A stretch of DNA of 64,000 bases from IMG/VR virus record IMGVR_UViG_3300027969_000063, positions 41,517 to 105,516 of that record. One strand, given 5' to 3'. This stretch comes from a virus. Positions 41,213-51,185 of the stretch are shown piece after piece. Below the pieces are notes generated by a model. The model was not told the origin of the DNA. It saw only the letters and a list, made by a program, of their open reading frames with translations, and did not search any database. The first letter of the stretch is position 1. The number at the start of each line of letters is the position of its first letter. The translations under genes and the position numbers were made by a program.

Positions 41213-42988
41213 TTAACTCTTCTCAGGTTTAGGTGCTGTTAAGGCTGCCTTCCGTTTATCATCACGGCGTTTAATGGTATCTTTAAGTTCTTGAATCGTA
41301 TAACGTGGTGGTTTGTGAACTTGTAACAACATGATAGTTGCTTCTGCCACATTAGATTGAGTATGTAAAGCAAACTGTAATTGCTCTTCGGTAATTTCCT
41401 TATCTTTCAACATTCTCATCCACTCACCAACATAGGTATACTTGACATCACATACATCAATATCAATACCCAATTCAATTGACAATGTACTGTCTGAACG
41501 ACCAATCTCCATGCCATCAATTAAACTCTTTTGATTAAACAAAGCAAATGTTCCAGGAGTTAATGGACGCTTGTGTGTAGGATCATCCCAAGCATGGTCT
41601 GAACGATGATGTGGGAACTGTACTTCCCATACGGCACCATTCTCTGATACACGATACATTTCTTTAATGATATCTACGATTGAATGTGTATCATTACCTA
41701 AATGTTCTAGAATATCTTTAGCAACGATGTGCTGGAACTCATCATCTTGAAATGGCCATGGTACTGATTGTAGATCCACGATTTGATCTGGTTCAACATT
41801 CTCTGAAGCATCCACATTAAGAAAGCCATCCATCTTAAAGAAACCACAACCCATGTTCATCTTCTTAGGCTCTTTATCGTGACTTTCATGTTGAACTGGT
41901 TTTAAATTAAATTTCTTTTCAAAATCTTTGTAGAGTTTTTGAAATGTTCCGTTCCATGATTTGGCTTCTTGCTGACGATACAAAGTAACACAATCATAAT
42001 AAGGAGATTTGGTACTCTGTGGTGCACCAAATGTCCATGTATGATATGGTAGAATTGGTGTAAGAATCCAAGTTTGTTTACCAAGTGCAGCAGCCGCATG
42101 AGCAATACTGGTACAAGAGGTAATAACAATGTCAAGATTCTCCATTGCAGCCAATGTATCTTCCCAAGAAGTTAATTGATGTTGTAAATCAATAATGTTC
42201 TCTGGCAAATCAATAATGTTTTGGTCACGCTGTAATGAATACAACTGAACTTCATCGTACTTACCAAGTTCTGTTAAGAAACCAGGAGGGAATCTACGGA
42301 ACTGTTGATGTTCAAATTTAGGATTACCAGCCCAACGAATACCAACTTTAAGTTTGTCAGATTTAATAATATCTTTCCACTCTTCAATCTTTTCTGGTAA
42401 AGCATGTAGGTATTTTTTACTTGGGAAATTTTTGAATGTATTGCCTGATACCCAGCCTGCTGAGAAACCTGGTACCCAATAATCATGAGCAACTAAGTGG
42501 CTTTGATTTCGTAGAATAACACCATCACAACCTTCAATACGCTCAAATACCGATACCACTTCTGGTGATGCGGCCAAATAAACTTTATCTGCACCTAGTT
42601 TTTTAAATGATTCTACAAAACGAGAGTGAATAATTTCATCACCAAATCCACCCTCTAAAGAGATGATAATTGATTTACCTTTGATATCATCTTTTTCAGG
42701 ATTAAAAATGGGAGCATTTGTTTTGAGTGGAGGAGAACCATAGACATTAATAAATCGTCCTGATTCCAACATCTGGCAACCTTCTTGATAATTGCCATCT
42801 TGTAACATGAACCAGCCACGATTAAATGTGTGCCGTGTCCACATTTCAGGATTACCAAGTTCACCTTTGGTGTCTGGAATACCTTCTGGTCCTAGTTTCT
42901 GTAACTTATCAGATATTTGGCGAGCTTTAACAAACTCACCTTTTAACATCAACTGCAATTCACTATCAATATCATGCATTGAATTCAT
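41213..42988 (-). CDS. GT9-like glycosyltransferase fused to methyltransferase
   Basis: 591 residues. An N-terminal helical/TPR-like part precedes a GT9 (heptosyltransferase-type) GT-B domain: IIISLEGGFGDEIIHSRFVE, KVGIRWAGNPKFEHQQFRRF, LYSLQRDQNI and DIVITSCTSIAHAAAALGKQ. From about 390 a SAM methyltransferase follows: MNMGCGFFKMDGFLNVDASE, DFQ-like DDEFQHIVAKDILEHLG and MYRVSENGAVWEVQFPHHRS. It starts the cassette downstream of the giant adhesin genes. GGAG precedes the ATG. An in-frame ATG lies three codons further on. Confidence 0.84.
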   Translation of the reverse strand: MNSMHDIDSELQLMLKGEFVKARQISDKLQKLGPEGIPDTKGELGNPEMWTRHTFNRGWFMLQDGNYQEGCQMLESGRFINVYGSPPLKTNAPIFNPEKDDIKGKSIIISLEGGFGDEIIHSRFVESFKKLGADKVYLAASPEVVSVFERIEGCDGVILRNQSHLVAHDYWVPGFSAGWVSGNTFKNFPSKKYLHALPEKIEEWKDIIKSDKLKVGIRWAGNPKFEHQQFRRFPPGFLTELGKYDEVQLYSLQRDQNIIDLPENIIDLQHQLTSWEDTLAAMENLDIVITSCTSIAHAAAALGKQTWILTPILPYHTWTFGAPQSTKSPYYDCVTLYRQQEAKSWNGTFQKLYKDFEKKFNLKPVQHESHDKEPKKMNMGCGFFKMDGFLNVDASENVEPDQIVDLQSVPWPFQDDEFQHIVAKDILEHLGNDTHSIVDIIKEMYRVSENGAVWEVQFPHHRSDHAWDDPTHKRPLTPGTFALFNQKSLIDGMEIGRSDSTLSIELGIDIDVCDVKYTYVGEWMRMLKDKEITEEQLQFALHTQSNVAEATIMLLQVHKPPRYTIQELKDTIKRRDDKRKAALTAPKPEKS

Positions 42989-43046
42989 TCAAATCTCCTA
43001 TAATTAAATCATGTTATACTATTATATATGCTTGTTGTTTTTCGAC

Positions 43047-46000
43047 TTACCTTCTAAAGTTACTTCCAGCACCACCAGAGAATAGGTTGGCGGTATAACC
43101 TGTGGCTAATTGTGCTACTAATACCGGACTAGATCTTGTGACAGTTGATCCATCACCGTACTGACCTACAGCATTATTACCCCAAGCATACAGGTAACTA
43201 TTGGTTTCATTATCAGTTGTAATGGCTATCGTGGTATTATTACCTATAGCAACATCAATAATATTTAAATTTGATATGGCTATATTTACAATGTCGGGAG
43301 TGGACCTACTGGTTGGAACAGTATTAAAACCAAAAGCATTATTGGTATTTGCACCCCATGCATATAAGGAATCAGATAAATTAATACCAAAAGCTGTACT
43401 AAGTCCAATAGATAAAGATTTCCAACCTAAACCTTTTGAATTTTTAATATTTGATTGATTTATTATGGCAGCTCGATCTGTAACACTGGCAGGACTAACT
43501 GTGGTTCCAATACCCATTTGTCCATAAGTATTGTTTCCATAACCATAAGATACATTATTATTATCTAAAAGAAGATAATATTGTACACCACCACCGCCAC
43601 CAGTAACAGCTGTTTTCCATGGCACTCCAGTTGATGCGGAATTTGAAACGATTGATGGTACACCTCCGCCATTTCCCCAATTAAACAAACGGCCAGCAAT
43701 ATCAATAGCTACCGAACTATTACCATTACAATTTATAAAAGAAAAAGAAGATCCACTAACAACCGTTACAGGAGTTGATTTAGAAATTACGGTATTATCA
43801 CCTATTTGACCACTAGAGTTACCGCCCCATCCAAATAAACGGCCTGTGTTAGTAATAGCATGGCCAGCTGTTACCATTGTCCATGAAACTGTGGTAGAAC
43901 CTTCAGCACCAATTTTAACCGGAGATGATCTATTAATTAAAGTACCGTCACCTAAATCACCACTACTATTATCACCCCATGCATATAAAGCACCAGTTAT
44001 ATCAATAGCAAAATTATTATAAGAACCAGCATATACAGATGACCATGAAGATGTACCAATTTTTACAGGAGAAGATTTATTAATAGTTGTACCATCACCG
44101 AATGCGCCAAATAGACCAGTTCCCCAAATGTATAAAGCACCCGTAGTATCAATAGCAATAGTGTTGACATATCCAGCACTTACTGCTGACCATGATTTGG
44201 TACCAATTTTTACTGGAGAAGATTTATCAATCGTAGTACCATCACCTAATTGGCCATTAACATTATAACCCCATGTATAAAGAGCACCTGTAGTATCAAT
44301 AGCTGCTGAATGTCGATTTATTCCAACACTAAGTATAGTCCAAGAATTGCCAAACAAAAGTTGTGGAACAGTTTGTCTTTCAGTAAATGTATTACCTGCT
44401 ATACCGTTACCTAACATTCCATCATTATTGGAACCCCATGTATAAAGAGAACCATCATCACTTATACCACCAGAAGTGGGGCCAAGAGCGCCACCAGTTC
44501 TAAGTAATTTCCAAGATGTAAATGGCTTAGAGTTTGTAATTATTATTGGTTGTGATTTACCAATTGTTGTACCATCACCTAATTGTCCATATTGGTTATC
44601 ACCCCAAATATAATTATATCCATTTTTAACTCCTGTAGTATTTTGATAGTGCGCTTTTACTGAAGTCCAAGGATAAACATCAATTAATACAGGCGAAGAT
44701 TTATCAACTATAGTACCGTCACCCAATCGGCCAGAATTATTGGAGCCCCATGCATGCAATTGGCCAGCAGCAGTAAGACCGACTGTAAAATAGTTACCAA
44801 CACTCACTATTGACCATGAACTTGTACCAATTTTTACCGGTGTAGATTTACCAATTGTTGTGCCATCGCCTAAATTACCACTTGAATTAGCGCCCCATGT
44901 GTACAGAGCACCAGTAGTAGTAATAGCAGCAGTATGGGAACCATCAGCAGATACCGCTGACCATGAAGAATAACTGTTTAATGCTTCGTTTATCACAGAA
45001 ACTAATACTGGTGAAGATTTAGAAACTGTTGAGGTATCACCTAATTGTCCTTGATTATTATAACCCCATACATATGCATTGTTTGCAGTAGTAATGGCTG
45101 CTGTGTTATATTGTGAAGCACTCACGGCTGACCATGAAGAAGAGGAATAACCACTAGTAGTTGTCGAAAGCTGAACAGGTACCGATCTACTAGCTGTTGA
45201 AAGGCCACCTAAGTTACCATAAGGATTGTAACCCCATAACCATAAAGAACCAAGCGTATCAATAGCAGTAGAAGTAGAATATCCAGCAGAAACAAAATTA
45301 AAAGAAATGTTTGATGTGGTATCATAAGGATAACCTAATACAACAGGAGAACTTGTTAAATTGCTAGGTAATATATTAAAATAATTAATACTACCCCAAT
45401 TCCATAAAAGACCATTAATATCAATCGCTGATACATTTGATGTCATTGAAAATACTTTTGTCCATGAGCTAGTACCAATTTGTACTGGTGATGATTTATT
45501 GATTGTAGTGCCATCACCTAATTGGCCTTGAGCATTATAACCCCAAACGTATAAAGCACCATTTGTGGCAATACCTGCTGATGTTGAAAAACCAGATGAT
45601 ATTGCTGACCATGAACTAGAACCAATTTTTATTGGTACTGATCTATTAGATGTTGTACCGTCACCTAAGAAACCTAAGTTATTTTGGCCCCATGCATACA
45701 AAGAACCAGTAGTATCAATACCAAGAACATAACCAGATCCAGCACTTACTGTAGTCCATGAAGAATAAATGGCAGCTGCATTATTTCCAATACCAATGAA
45801 TACTGGTGAAGATTTATTAATTGTGGTACCGTCACCTAAACCACCATAAAGATTATAACCCCATGTATATAAATTACCAGAAGTGGTAATACCAATAACA
45901 CCGAAAATATCTGAACCTATGAATGACCATGAGCTTGTACCAATTTGTACAGGTGAGGATTGATTAATTGTTGTACCATCACCTAGTTGGCCATAAGTAT

Positions 46001-49000
46001 TACTACCCCATGCAAATAATCGGCCATTAATATCAATAGCTCTGTGACCATCGTATCCTGCAGCTAACTTAGACCATGAACTTGTACCAATTTTAACGGG
46101 TGATGATTTATTAATTGTAGTACCATCACCCAATTCACCATTGCTATTATTGCCCCATGTAAATAAGCTGCCATCTTTTGTAATACCAGCTGTATTAGAT
46201 GGACCACTTATGGATATGATTGTCCATGAACTCGAACCAATTTTTATTGGAAATGATTGATTAGTTGTATTACCGTTGCCTAACTGACCAGTAGAATTAG
46301 TACCAGTCATCCATAAACCACCATTAACATCAATTCCTCCTGTGTGGTTGTAACCAAGGCTCACTATTGTAAATGAAGAACCACTATTAATTAATACCGG
46401 TGAGGATTTAGCAACTATAGTACCGTCACCTAATGCACCATTGGTGTTATTGCCCCATGCATACCAAGCACCAGAAGAGGTAATACCTGCCATGTAACTT
46501 ACACCTGCAGCCACAAATGCCCATGAAGATGTGCCAATTTGTACAGGTGAAGATTTAGTGACTGTGGTATTATCACCTAATTGGCCGGCAGTATTTTGAC
46601 CCCATGTGTATAGACGGCCGTTAATATCAATACCTGCTGAAGCAAGTCCTTTTACGCTTACTCTAGTCCATGAAGAGCTACCAATTTTAATTGGTGCTGA
46701 TTTATTATTTGCAGTATTATCACCTAATTGACCATTAGGATTATAACCCCATGTATATAAAGCACCAGTAGAGGTAATAATTGCTTGATTATATTGACCA
46801 GAAGCTACTTGATTCCAAGAAGAATAATATACTGAAGATGTTTGAATTTTCACCGGCAATACATAAGAAAGATTTAAACCTAAATCCGTACCAATTTCTC
46901 CAAAACTATTATCTCCCCATGCCCATAAAGCACCAGTAGAATCAATTGCGCTCGTATGATACGAACCAACAGATACAGATGTCCATGAAGAACTACCAAT
47001 TTGTACAGGTGATGATTTGGCAACCAATGTACCATCACCTAAATTACCAAAACCATTAGCTCCCCAAGTAAATAACCGACCATTAATATCAATTGCTGCA
47101 GTGTTATTACCAACACTTACTTTTGTCCATGAGCTAGTACCAATTTGTATTGGTGATGATTTATTAACCGTAGTACCATCGCCTAATTGTCCATTAGAGC
47201 CACTACCCCACGCAAACAATCGACCTACAGTATCAATTGCTGTTACATAAGAAGTGCCTGCAGCTATAGCTAACCATGAAGAAGAACCAATTTTTACTGG
47301 AGAAAATCTAGTAGTTACTGTACCGTCACCTAATTGGCCTTGTTGATTGTCACCCCATGACCACAATGATGAATCTGAATTTTTAATGGCTAAAAAGAAA
47401 TTAGCAGGACCTCCAGTAATTTGTTTCCATGCACCTGGTATACTTGGTGTTGTAACTACTGGTGAAGATTTATTAATTGTTGTGCCATCACCTAATTGTC
47501 CAAGAGAATTATCACCCCAAGCATATAATTTTTTAAGCGAATCGCTAGCAATGGTGTGTGCTTGGCCTGCACTTACTGCTGACCATGATGAAGTACCAAG
47601 TTGTACTGCAGAAAGTTTATCAATCGTGTTACCGTTACCCAATTGACCTGCAGCATTACCACCCCATGTATATAATTTACCACTAGTGGTGATAGCCGCT
47701 GTGTGCGATACGCCAGCAGTTACAACTGTCCATGAAGAATAGACGTTTAATACAGGATCATATGCAGTAACGAATACAGGAGAAGATTTGGAAGTTGCCG
47801 TACCATCGCCTAATTGGCCTGATGTACCAAGACCCCACATGTATGCTGTATTTGCAGTAGTAACCGCAGCAGTATGAGTACCACCAGCAGATACAGATGT
47901 CCAAGATAAAATTGATGGATTGCTAGTTGGGCCAACTTTAAATGCTGTAGTTTTGTTTATTGTTGTGCCATCACCTAATTGACCGGTAGCATTACCACCC
48001 CAAACATATAACGTGTTTGCAGTAGAAATAGCAGCAGTATGAGAACCACCAGCAGATACGGATGTCCAAGATACAATTGGATTAGTTGGAGCTAAAACAA
48101 ATACAGGCGATGATTTGCTAACAACAGTATTATCACCCAATTCACCAGAGGTACCAAGACCCCATGTAAACAGAACACCAGTTGTTGTGATACCCGCTGT
48201 GGTTGAACCGCCTGCACCTATTGATGACCATGAGCTTGTACCAATTTTTACTGGAGAGGATTTATTAACAGTAGTACCATCGCCTAATATACCACCAGCA
48301 TTATTACCCCATGTATATAAAGCGCCTGTAGTATCAATAGCGGCTATACTACCATTACCAACGTTTGACACAACTGCAATCCATGAACTTGTACCAATTT
48401 TTACTGGAGAGGATTTGGCAATTGTAGTACCATCACCCAAGTAACCTGTGTCAGAAGCATTAGCACTCCATGTAAACAAAGATCCATCAATAGTAATACC
48501 TGCACCAGCAGTTACTACTGACCACGAACTAGATCCAATTTTAACAGGAGAAGATTTAGTAACACTTGTGTTATCACCTAATTGGCCAACATTACCAAAA
48601 CCCCAAGCATATAAAGCACCAGTAATATCAATAGCCCAAGCATTAAGTGAACCAGCAGCTACTTTTGTCCATGAAGAAGAACCAATTTTGACTGGTGAAG
48701 ATTTAGTAACTGTAGTATTATCACCCAATGCACCAAAACTACCACTACCCCATGTCCATAAAGCACCAGTGGAATCAATCGCAACTGCGTGCTGATTTCC
48801 AGCAGCTATTGTACTCCATGAATTATTACCAATTTGTACTGGTGAAGATTTAGTAACTGTAGTACCGTCACCTAATTGTCCAACGTTGTTGTAACCCCAT
48901 GCATACAGAGCACCAGCAGTAGTAATACCAAACGCAACTTGAACTCCTGCAGCTACTACTGACCATGATGATGATCCAATTTTTACTGGTGAAGATTTAT

Positions 49001-51152
49001 TAACTGCTGTATTATCGCCTAATTGACCTATAGCGCCATTACCCCATGTCCATAAACCACCAGTAGTATCAATAGCAACTGCAGCTGATATGTTATAACT
49101 TATTTGACTCCATGTGCTTGGTATAGTAACAGTTGTTTGTACAGGAGTAGATTTATTAATTGTAGTACCATCACCTAATTGGCCGGTAGCATTATTACCC
49201 CAAGCAAACAATTTACCATCTGATGTAATACCGGTTGAGTGTGTACTACCAGCACTTACTGATGACCATGAACTGGATCCAATTTGTACAGGTGAAGATT
49301 TGTTTATTGTTGTACCATCACCTAAGTGACCGTTAGTATTTTGACCCCAAGTATATAAGGCACCGGTAGTGGTGATACCTGCTGTATGTGAAGCACCAGC
49401 TGATGCTACTGACCACGATGATGTACCAATTTTTACTGGTGAAGATTTGGCAACTGTAGTATTATCACCAATTTGACCGGTAGCATTAGAACCCCACGCA
49501 TATAAATTACCATTAATATCAGTAGCGGTAGTATGTATATCACCAGCAGATACAGATGACCAAGAAGAAGATCCAATTTTTACTGGTGAAGATTTTGAAA
49601 CTATTGTGCCATCGCCTAATTGTCCTGAAGTACCAAAACCCCAAGCATATAAAGCACCAGTAGAATCAATAGCAACTATATGTGAATTGCCTGCAGATAC
49701 AGATGACCATGAAGATGTACCAATTTTAACTGGTGAAGATTTTGAAACTACTGTATTATCACCCAATTGTCCTATGGAATTATTACCCCAAGTATATAAG
49801 GCACCGGTAGTGGTGATACCTGCTGTAAATGTTCCATTTCTATTAGCTGAAAGTTGTTTCCAAGTAGGCGCTGAGATTATAGGAATTAATACGGGTGACG
49901 ATCTATTAGTTGTGGTGCCGTCACCAATTTGACCAGTAACATTATAACCCCATGCATATAAATTACCATTAATATCGGTAGCAGATGTGTGATATTGTCC
50001 AGCACTTACTGTTGTCCATGAAGAAGAACCAATTTTAACGGGAGAAGATTTAGCAACGGTAGTATTATCACCTAAACCACCATAATTATTATAACCCCAA
50101 GCATAGAGCGCACCAGTAGAATCAATGGCGGCCATATGTGAAAAACCGGCTGATACTATTGACCATGAGTTTGAACCAATTTTAACAGGAGAAGATTTAG
50201 AAACTATTGTATTATCGCCTAATGCACCATAATTGGTGTTATTGCCCCATGTATACAAAGCACCATTAGTGGTGATACCTGCTGTAAATCCTGCTCCAAT
50301 ACTAGTTACAATTTGTTTGAAAGAAAAATTACCATTTGCAAAACCAATTTGTGTTGGTGTACTATAATATGGTTGACCCGTTATGTAACCAACTTGACCC
50401 GCATCATTTTGACCCCAAGCCCATAGTCCGCCATTTGTTGTAATACCTGTTACATATTGACTTCCAGCACTTACAGATGTCCATGAAGATGTACCAATTA
50501 ATACCGGCGATGATTTATTAATTGTAGTACCATCACCTAATTGATTACTACTATTTAAACCCCATGTATACAAAACGCCAAGTGAATCAATTGCTGCTGT
50601 ATAAGATTGTCCTGCACTCACTATACTCCAAGATTTATTTCCAAGTTGTGTTGGTGTTGATTTGTCAATTGTAGTACCATCACCTAATTGGCCATTATTA
50701 TTAAGGCCCCATACAAACAAAGCACCATCAGTAGTACGAATGGCTGCAAAATGATTGCCAACACCTTGACCTCCTGTAATTGATTTCCAAGGATACTCAA
50801 CAGTTTTTGTTATTGATATTGCTACTGGTGAAGATTTGTTAATTGTAGTACCATCACCAATTTGATAAGCTGAATTATTACCCCATGTGTATAATTTATT
50901 ACCTGTTACAACACCAAAATTAGCATAACCAGATTCAAGTGCTGTAATACTTCCTAAAGGTATTGATGTTGGAGTGGATTTACTGACTGTTGTACCATCA
51001 CCAAGTTCTCCGTTGCTAGCGTTACCTAATACATATAAAGTTTGAGCTGCATCTAATATAGCTGTAGTACCAGAGCTAGTTGTTGCTATTTTTGTAACAG
51101 TATTAGCAGTTGATAAAACTGGAACTTGTGTTGGAAATGAAGTAGTGGTCAT
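43047..51152 (-). CDS. Giant RCC1-repeat beta-propeller protein (2701 aa)
   Basis: An uninterrupted frame of 2701 residues made almost wholly of RCC1-type repeats of about 47-52 residues. The typical unit is VSAGxxHTAAID, GALYxWG, NxxGQLGDGTT, xxKSSPVKIG, SSWS. I read 14 consecutive units in the first 700 residues, so about 50 in total by length. RCC1 repeats form seven-bladed propellers, so several propellers in a chain are expected. It has no signal peptide or membrane segment. Location before the glycosyltransferase cassette and neck genes suggests a virion appendage (tail fibre or adhesin), by inference. The C-terminus is an Arg-Arg tail. Late-type GATAAATA lies upstream. Confidence 0.85.
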   Translation of the reverse strand: MTTTSFPTQVPVLSTANTVTKIATTSSGTTAILDAAQTLYVLGNASNGELGDGTTVSKSTPTSIPLGSITALESGYANFGVVTGNKLYTWGNNSAYQIGDGTTINKSSPVAISITKTVEYPWKSITGGQGVGNHFAAIRTTDGALFVWGLNNNGQLGDGTTIDKSTPTQLGNKSWSIVSAGQSYTAAIDSLGVLYTWGLNSSNQLGDGTTINKSSPVLIGTSSWTSVSAGSQYVTGITTNGGLWAWGQNDAGQVGYITGQPYYSTPTQIGFANGNFSFKQIVTSIGAGFTAGITTNGALYTWGNNTNYGALGDNTIVSKSSPVKIGSNSWSIVSAGFSHMAAIDSTGALYAWGYNNYGGLGDNTTVAKSSPVKIGSSSWTTVSAGQYHTSATDINGNLYAWGYNVTGQIGDGTTTNRSSPVLIPIISAPTWKQLSANRNGTFTAGITTTGALYTWGNNSIGQLGDNTVVSKSSPVKIGTSSWSSVSAGNSHIVAIDSTGALYAWGFGTSGQLGDGTIVSKSSPVKIGSSSWSSVSAGDIHTTATDINGNLYAWGSNATGQIGDNTTVAKSSPVKIGTSSWSVASAGASHTAGITTTGALYTWGQNTNGHLGDGTTINKSSPVQIGSSSWSSVSAGSTHSTGITSDGKLFAWGNNATGQLGDGTTINKSTPVQTTVTIPSTWSQISYNISAAVAIDTTGGLWTWGNGAIGQLGDNTAVNKSSPVKIGSSSWSVVAAGVQVAFGITTAGALYAWGYNNVGQLGDGTTVTKSSPVQIGNNSWSTIAAGNQHAVAIDSTGALWTWGSGSFGALGDNTTVTKSSPVKIGSSSWTKVAAGSLNAWAIDITGALYAWGFGNVGQLGDNTSVTKSSPVKIGSSSWSVVTAGAGITIDGSLFTWSANASDTGYLGDGTTIAKSSPVKIGTSSWIAVVSNVGNGSIAAIDTTGALYTWGNNAGGILGDGTTVNKSSPVKIGTSSWSSIGAGGSTTAGITTTGVLFTWGLGTSGELGDNTVVSKSSPVFVLAPTNPIVSWTSVSAGGSHTAAISTANTLYVWGGNATGQLGDGTTINKTTAFKVGPTSNPSILSWTSVSAGGTHTAAVTTANTAYMWGLGTSGQLGDGTATSKSSPVFVTAYDPVLNVYSSWTVVTAGVSHTAAITTSGKLYTWGGNAAGQLGNGNTIDKLSAVQLGTSSWSAVSAGQAHTIASDSLKKLYAWGDNSLGQLGDGTTINKSSPVVTTPSIPGAWKQITGGPANFFLAIKNSDSSLWSWGDNQQGQLGDGTVTTRFSPVKIGSSSWLAIAAGTSYVTAIDTVGRLFAWGSGSNGQLGDGTTVNKSSPIQIGTSSWTKVSVGNNTAAIDINGRLFTWGANGFGNLGDGTLVAKSSPVQIGSSSWTSVSVGSYHTSAIDSTGALWAWGDNSFGEIGTDLGLNLSYVLPVKIQTSSVYYSSWNQVASGQYNQAIITSTGALYTWGYNPNGQLGDNTANNKSAPIKIGSSSWTRVSVKGLASAGIDINGRLYTWGQNTAGQLGDNTTVTKSSPVQIGTSSWAFVAAGVSYMAGITSSGAWYAWGNNTNGALGDGTIVAKSSPVLINSGSSFTIVSLGYNHTGGIDVNGGLWMTGTNSTGQLGNGNTTNQSFPIKIGSSSWTIISISGPSNTAGITKDGSLFTWGNNSNGELGDGTTINKSSPVKIGTSSWSKLAAGYDGHRAIDINGRLFAWGSNTYGQLGDGTTINQSSPVQIGTSSWSFIGSDIFGVIGITTSGNLYTWGYNLYGGLGDGTTINKSSPVFIGIGNNAAAIYSSWTTVSAGSGYVLGIDTTGSLYAWGQNNLGFLGDGTTSNRSVPIKIGSSSWSAISSGFSTSAGIATNGALYVWGYNAQGQLGDGTTINKSSPVQIGTSSWTKVFSMTSNVSAIDINGLLWNWGSINYFNILPSNLTSSPVVLGYPYDTTSNISFNFVSAGYSTSTAIDTLGSLWLWGYNPYGNLGGLSTASRSVPVQLSTTTSGYSSSSWSAVSASQYNTAAITTANNAYVWGYNNQGQLGDTSTVSKSSPVLVSVINEALNSYSSWSAVSADGSHTAAITTTGALYTWGANSSGNLGDGTTIGKSTPVKIGTSSWSIVSVGNYFTVGLTAAGQLHAWGSNNSGRLGDGTIVDKSSPVLIDVYPWTSVKAHYQNTTGVKNGYNYIWGDNQYGQLGDGTTIGKSQPIIITNSKPFTSWKLLRTGGALGPTSGGISDDGSLYTWGSNNDGMLGNGIAGNTFTERQTVPQLLFGNSWTILSVGINRHSAAIDTTGALYTWGYNVNGQLGDGTTIDKSSPVKIGTKSWSAVSAGYVNTIAIDTTGALYIWGTGLFGAFGDGTTINKSSPVKIGTSSWSSVYAGSYNNFAIDITGALYAWGDNSSGDLGDGTLINRSSPVKIGAEGSTTVSWTMVTAGHAITNTGRLFGWGGNSSGQIGDNTVISKSTPVTVVSGSSFSFINCNGNSSVAIDIAGRLFNWGNGGGVPSIVSNSASTGVPWKTAVTGGGGGVQYYLLLDNNNVSYGYGNNTYGQMGIGTTVSPASVTDRAAIINQSNIKNSKGLGWKSLSIGLSTAFGINLSDSLYAWGANTNNAFGFNTVPTSRSTPDIVNIAISNLNIIDVAIGNNTTIAITTDNETNSYLYAWGNNAVGQYGDGSTVTRSSPVLVAQLATGYTANLFSGGAGSNFRR

Positions 51153-51177
51153 ATTTTTTTATTTTATTAATATCTAA

Positions 51178-51185
51178 TATTTATC
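51178..51185 (-). promoter_or_regulatory. Late-like promoter GATAAATA before the 2701-aa gene
   Basis: GATAAATA on the minus strand overlaps the stop of the 4228-aa gene. The predicted start near 51172 leaves a 20-base A/T-only leader with no Shine-Dalgarno sequence. Confidence 0.5.
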
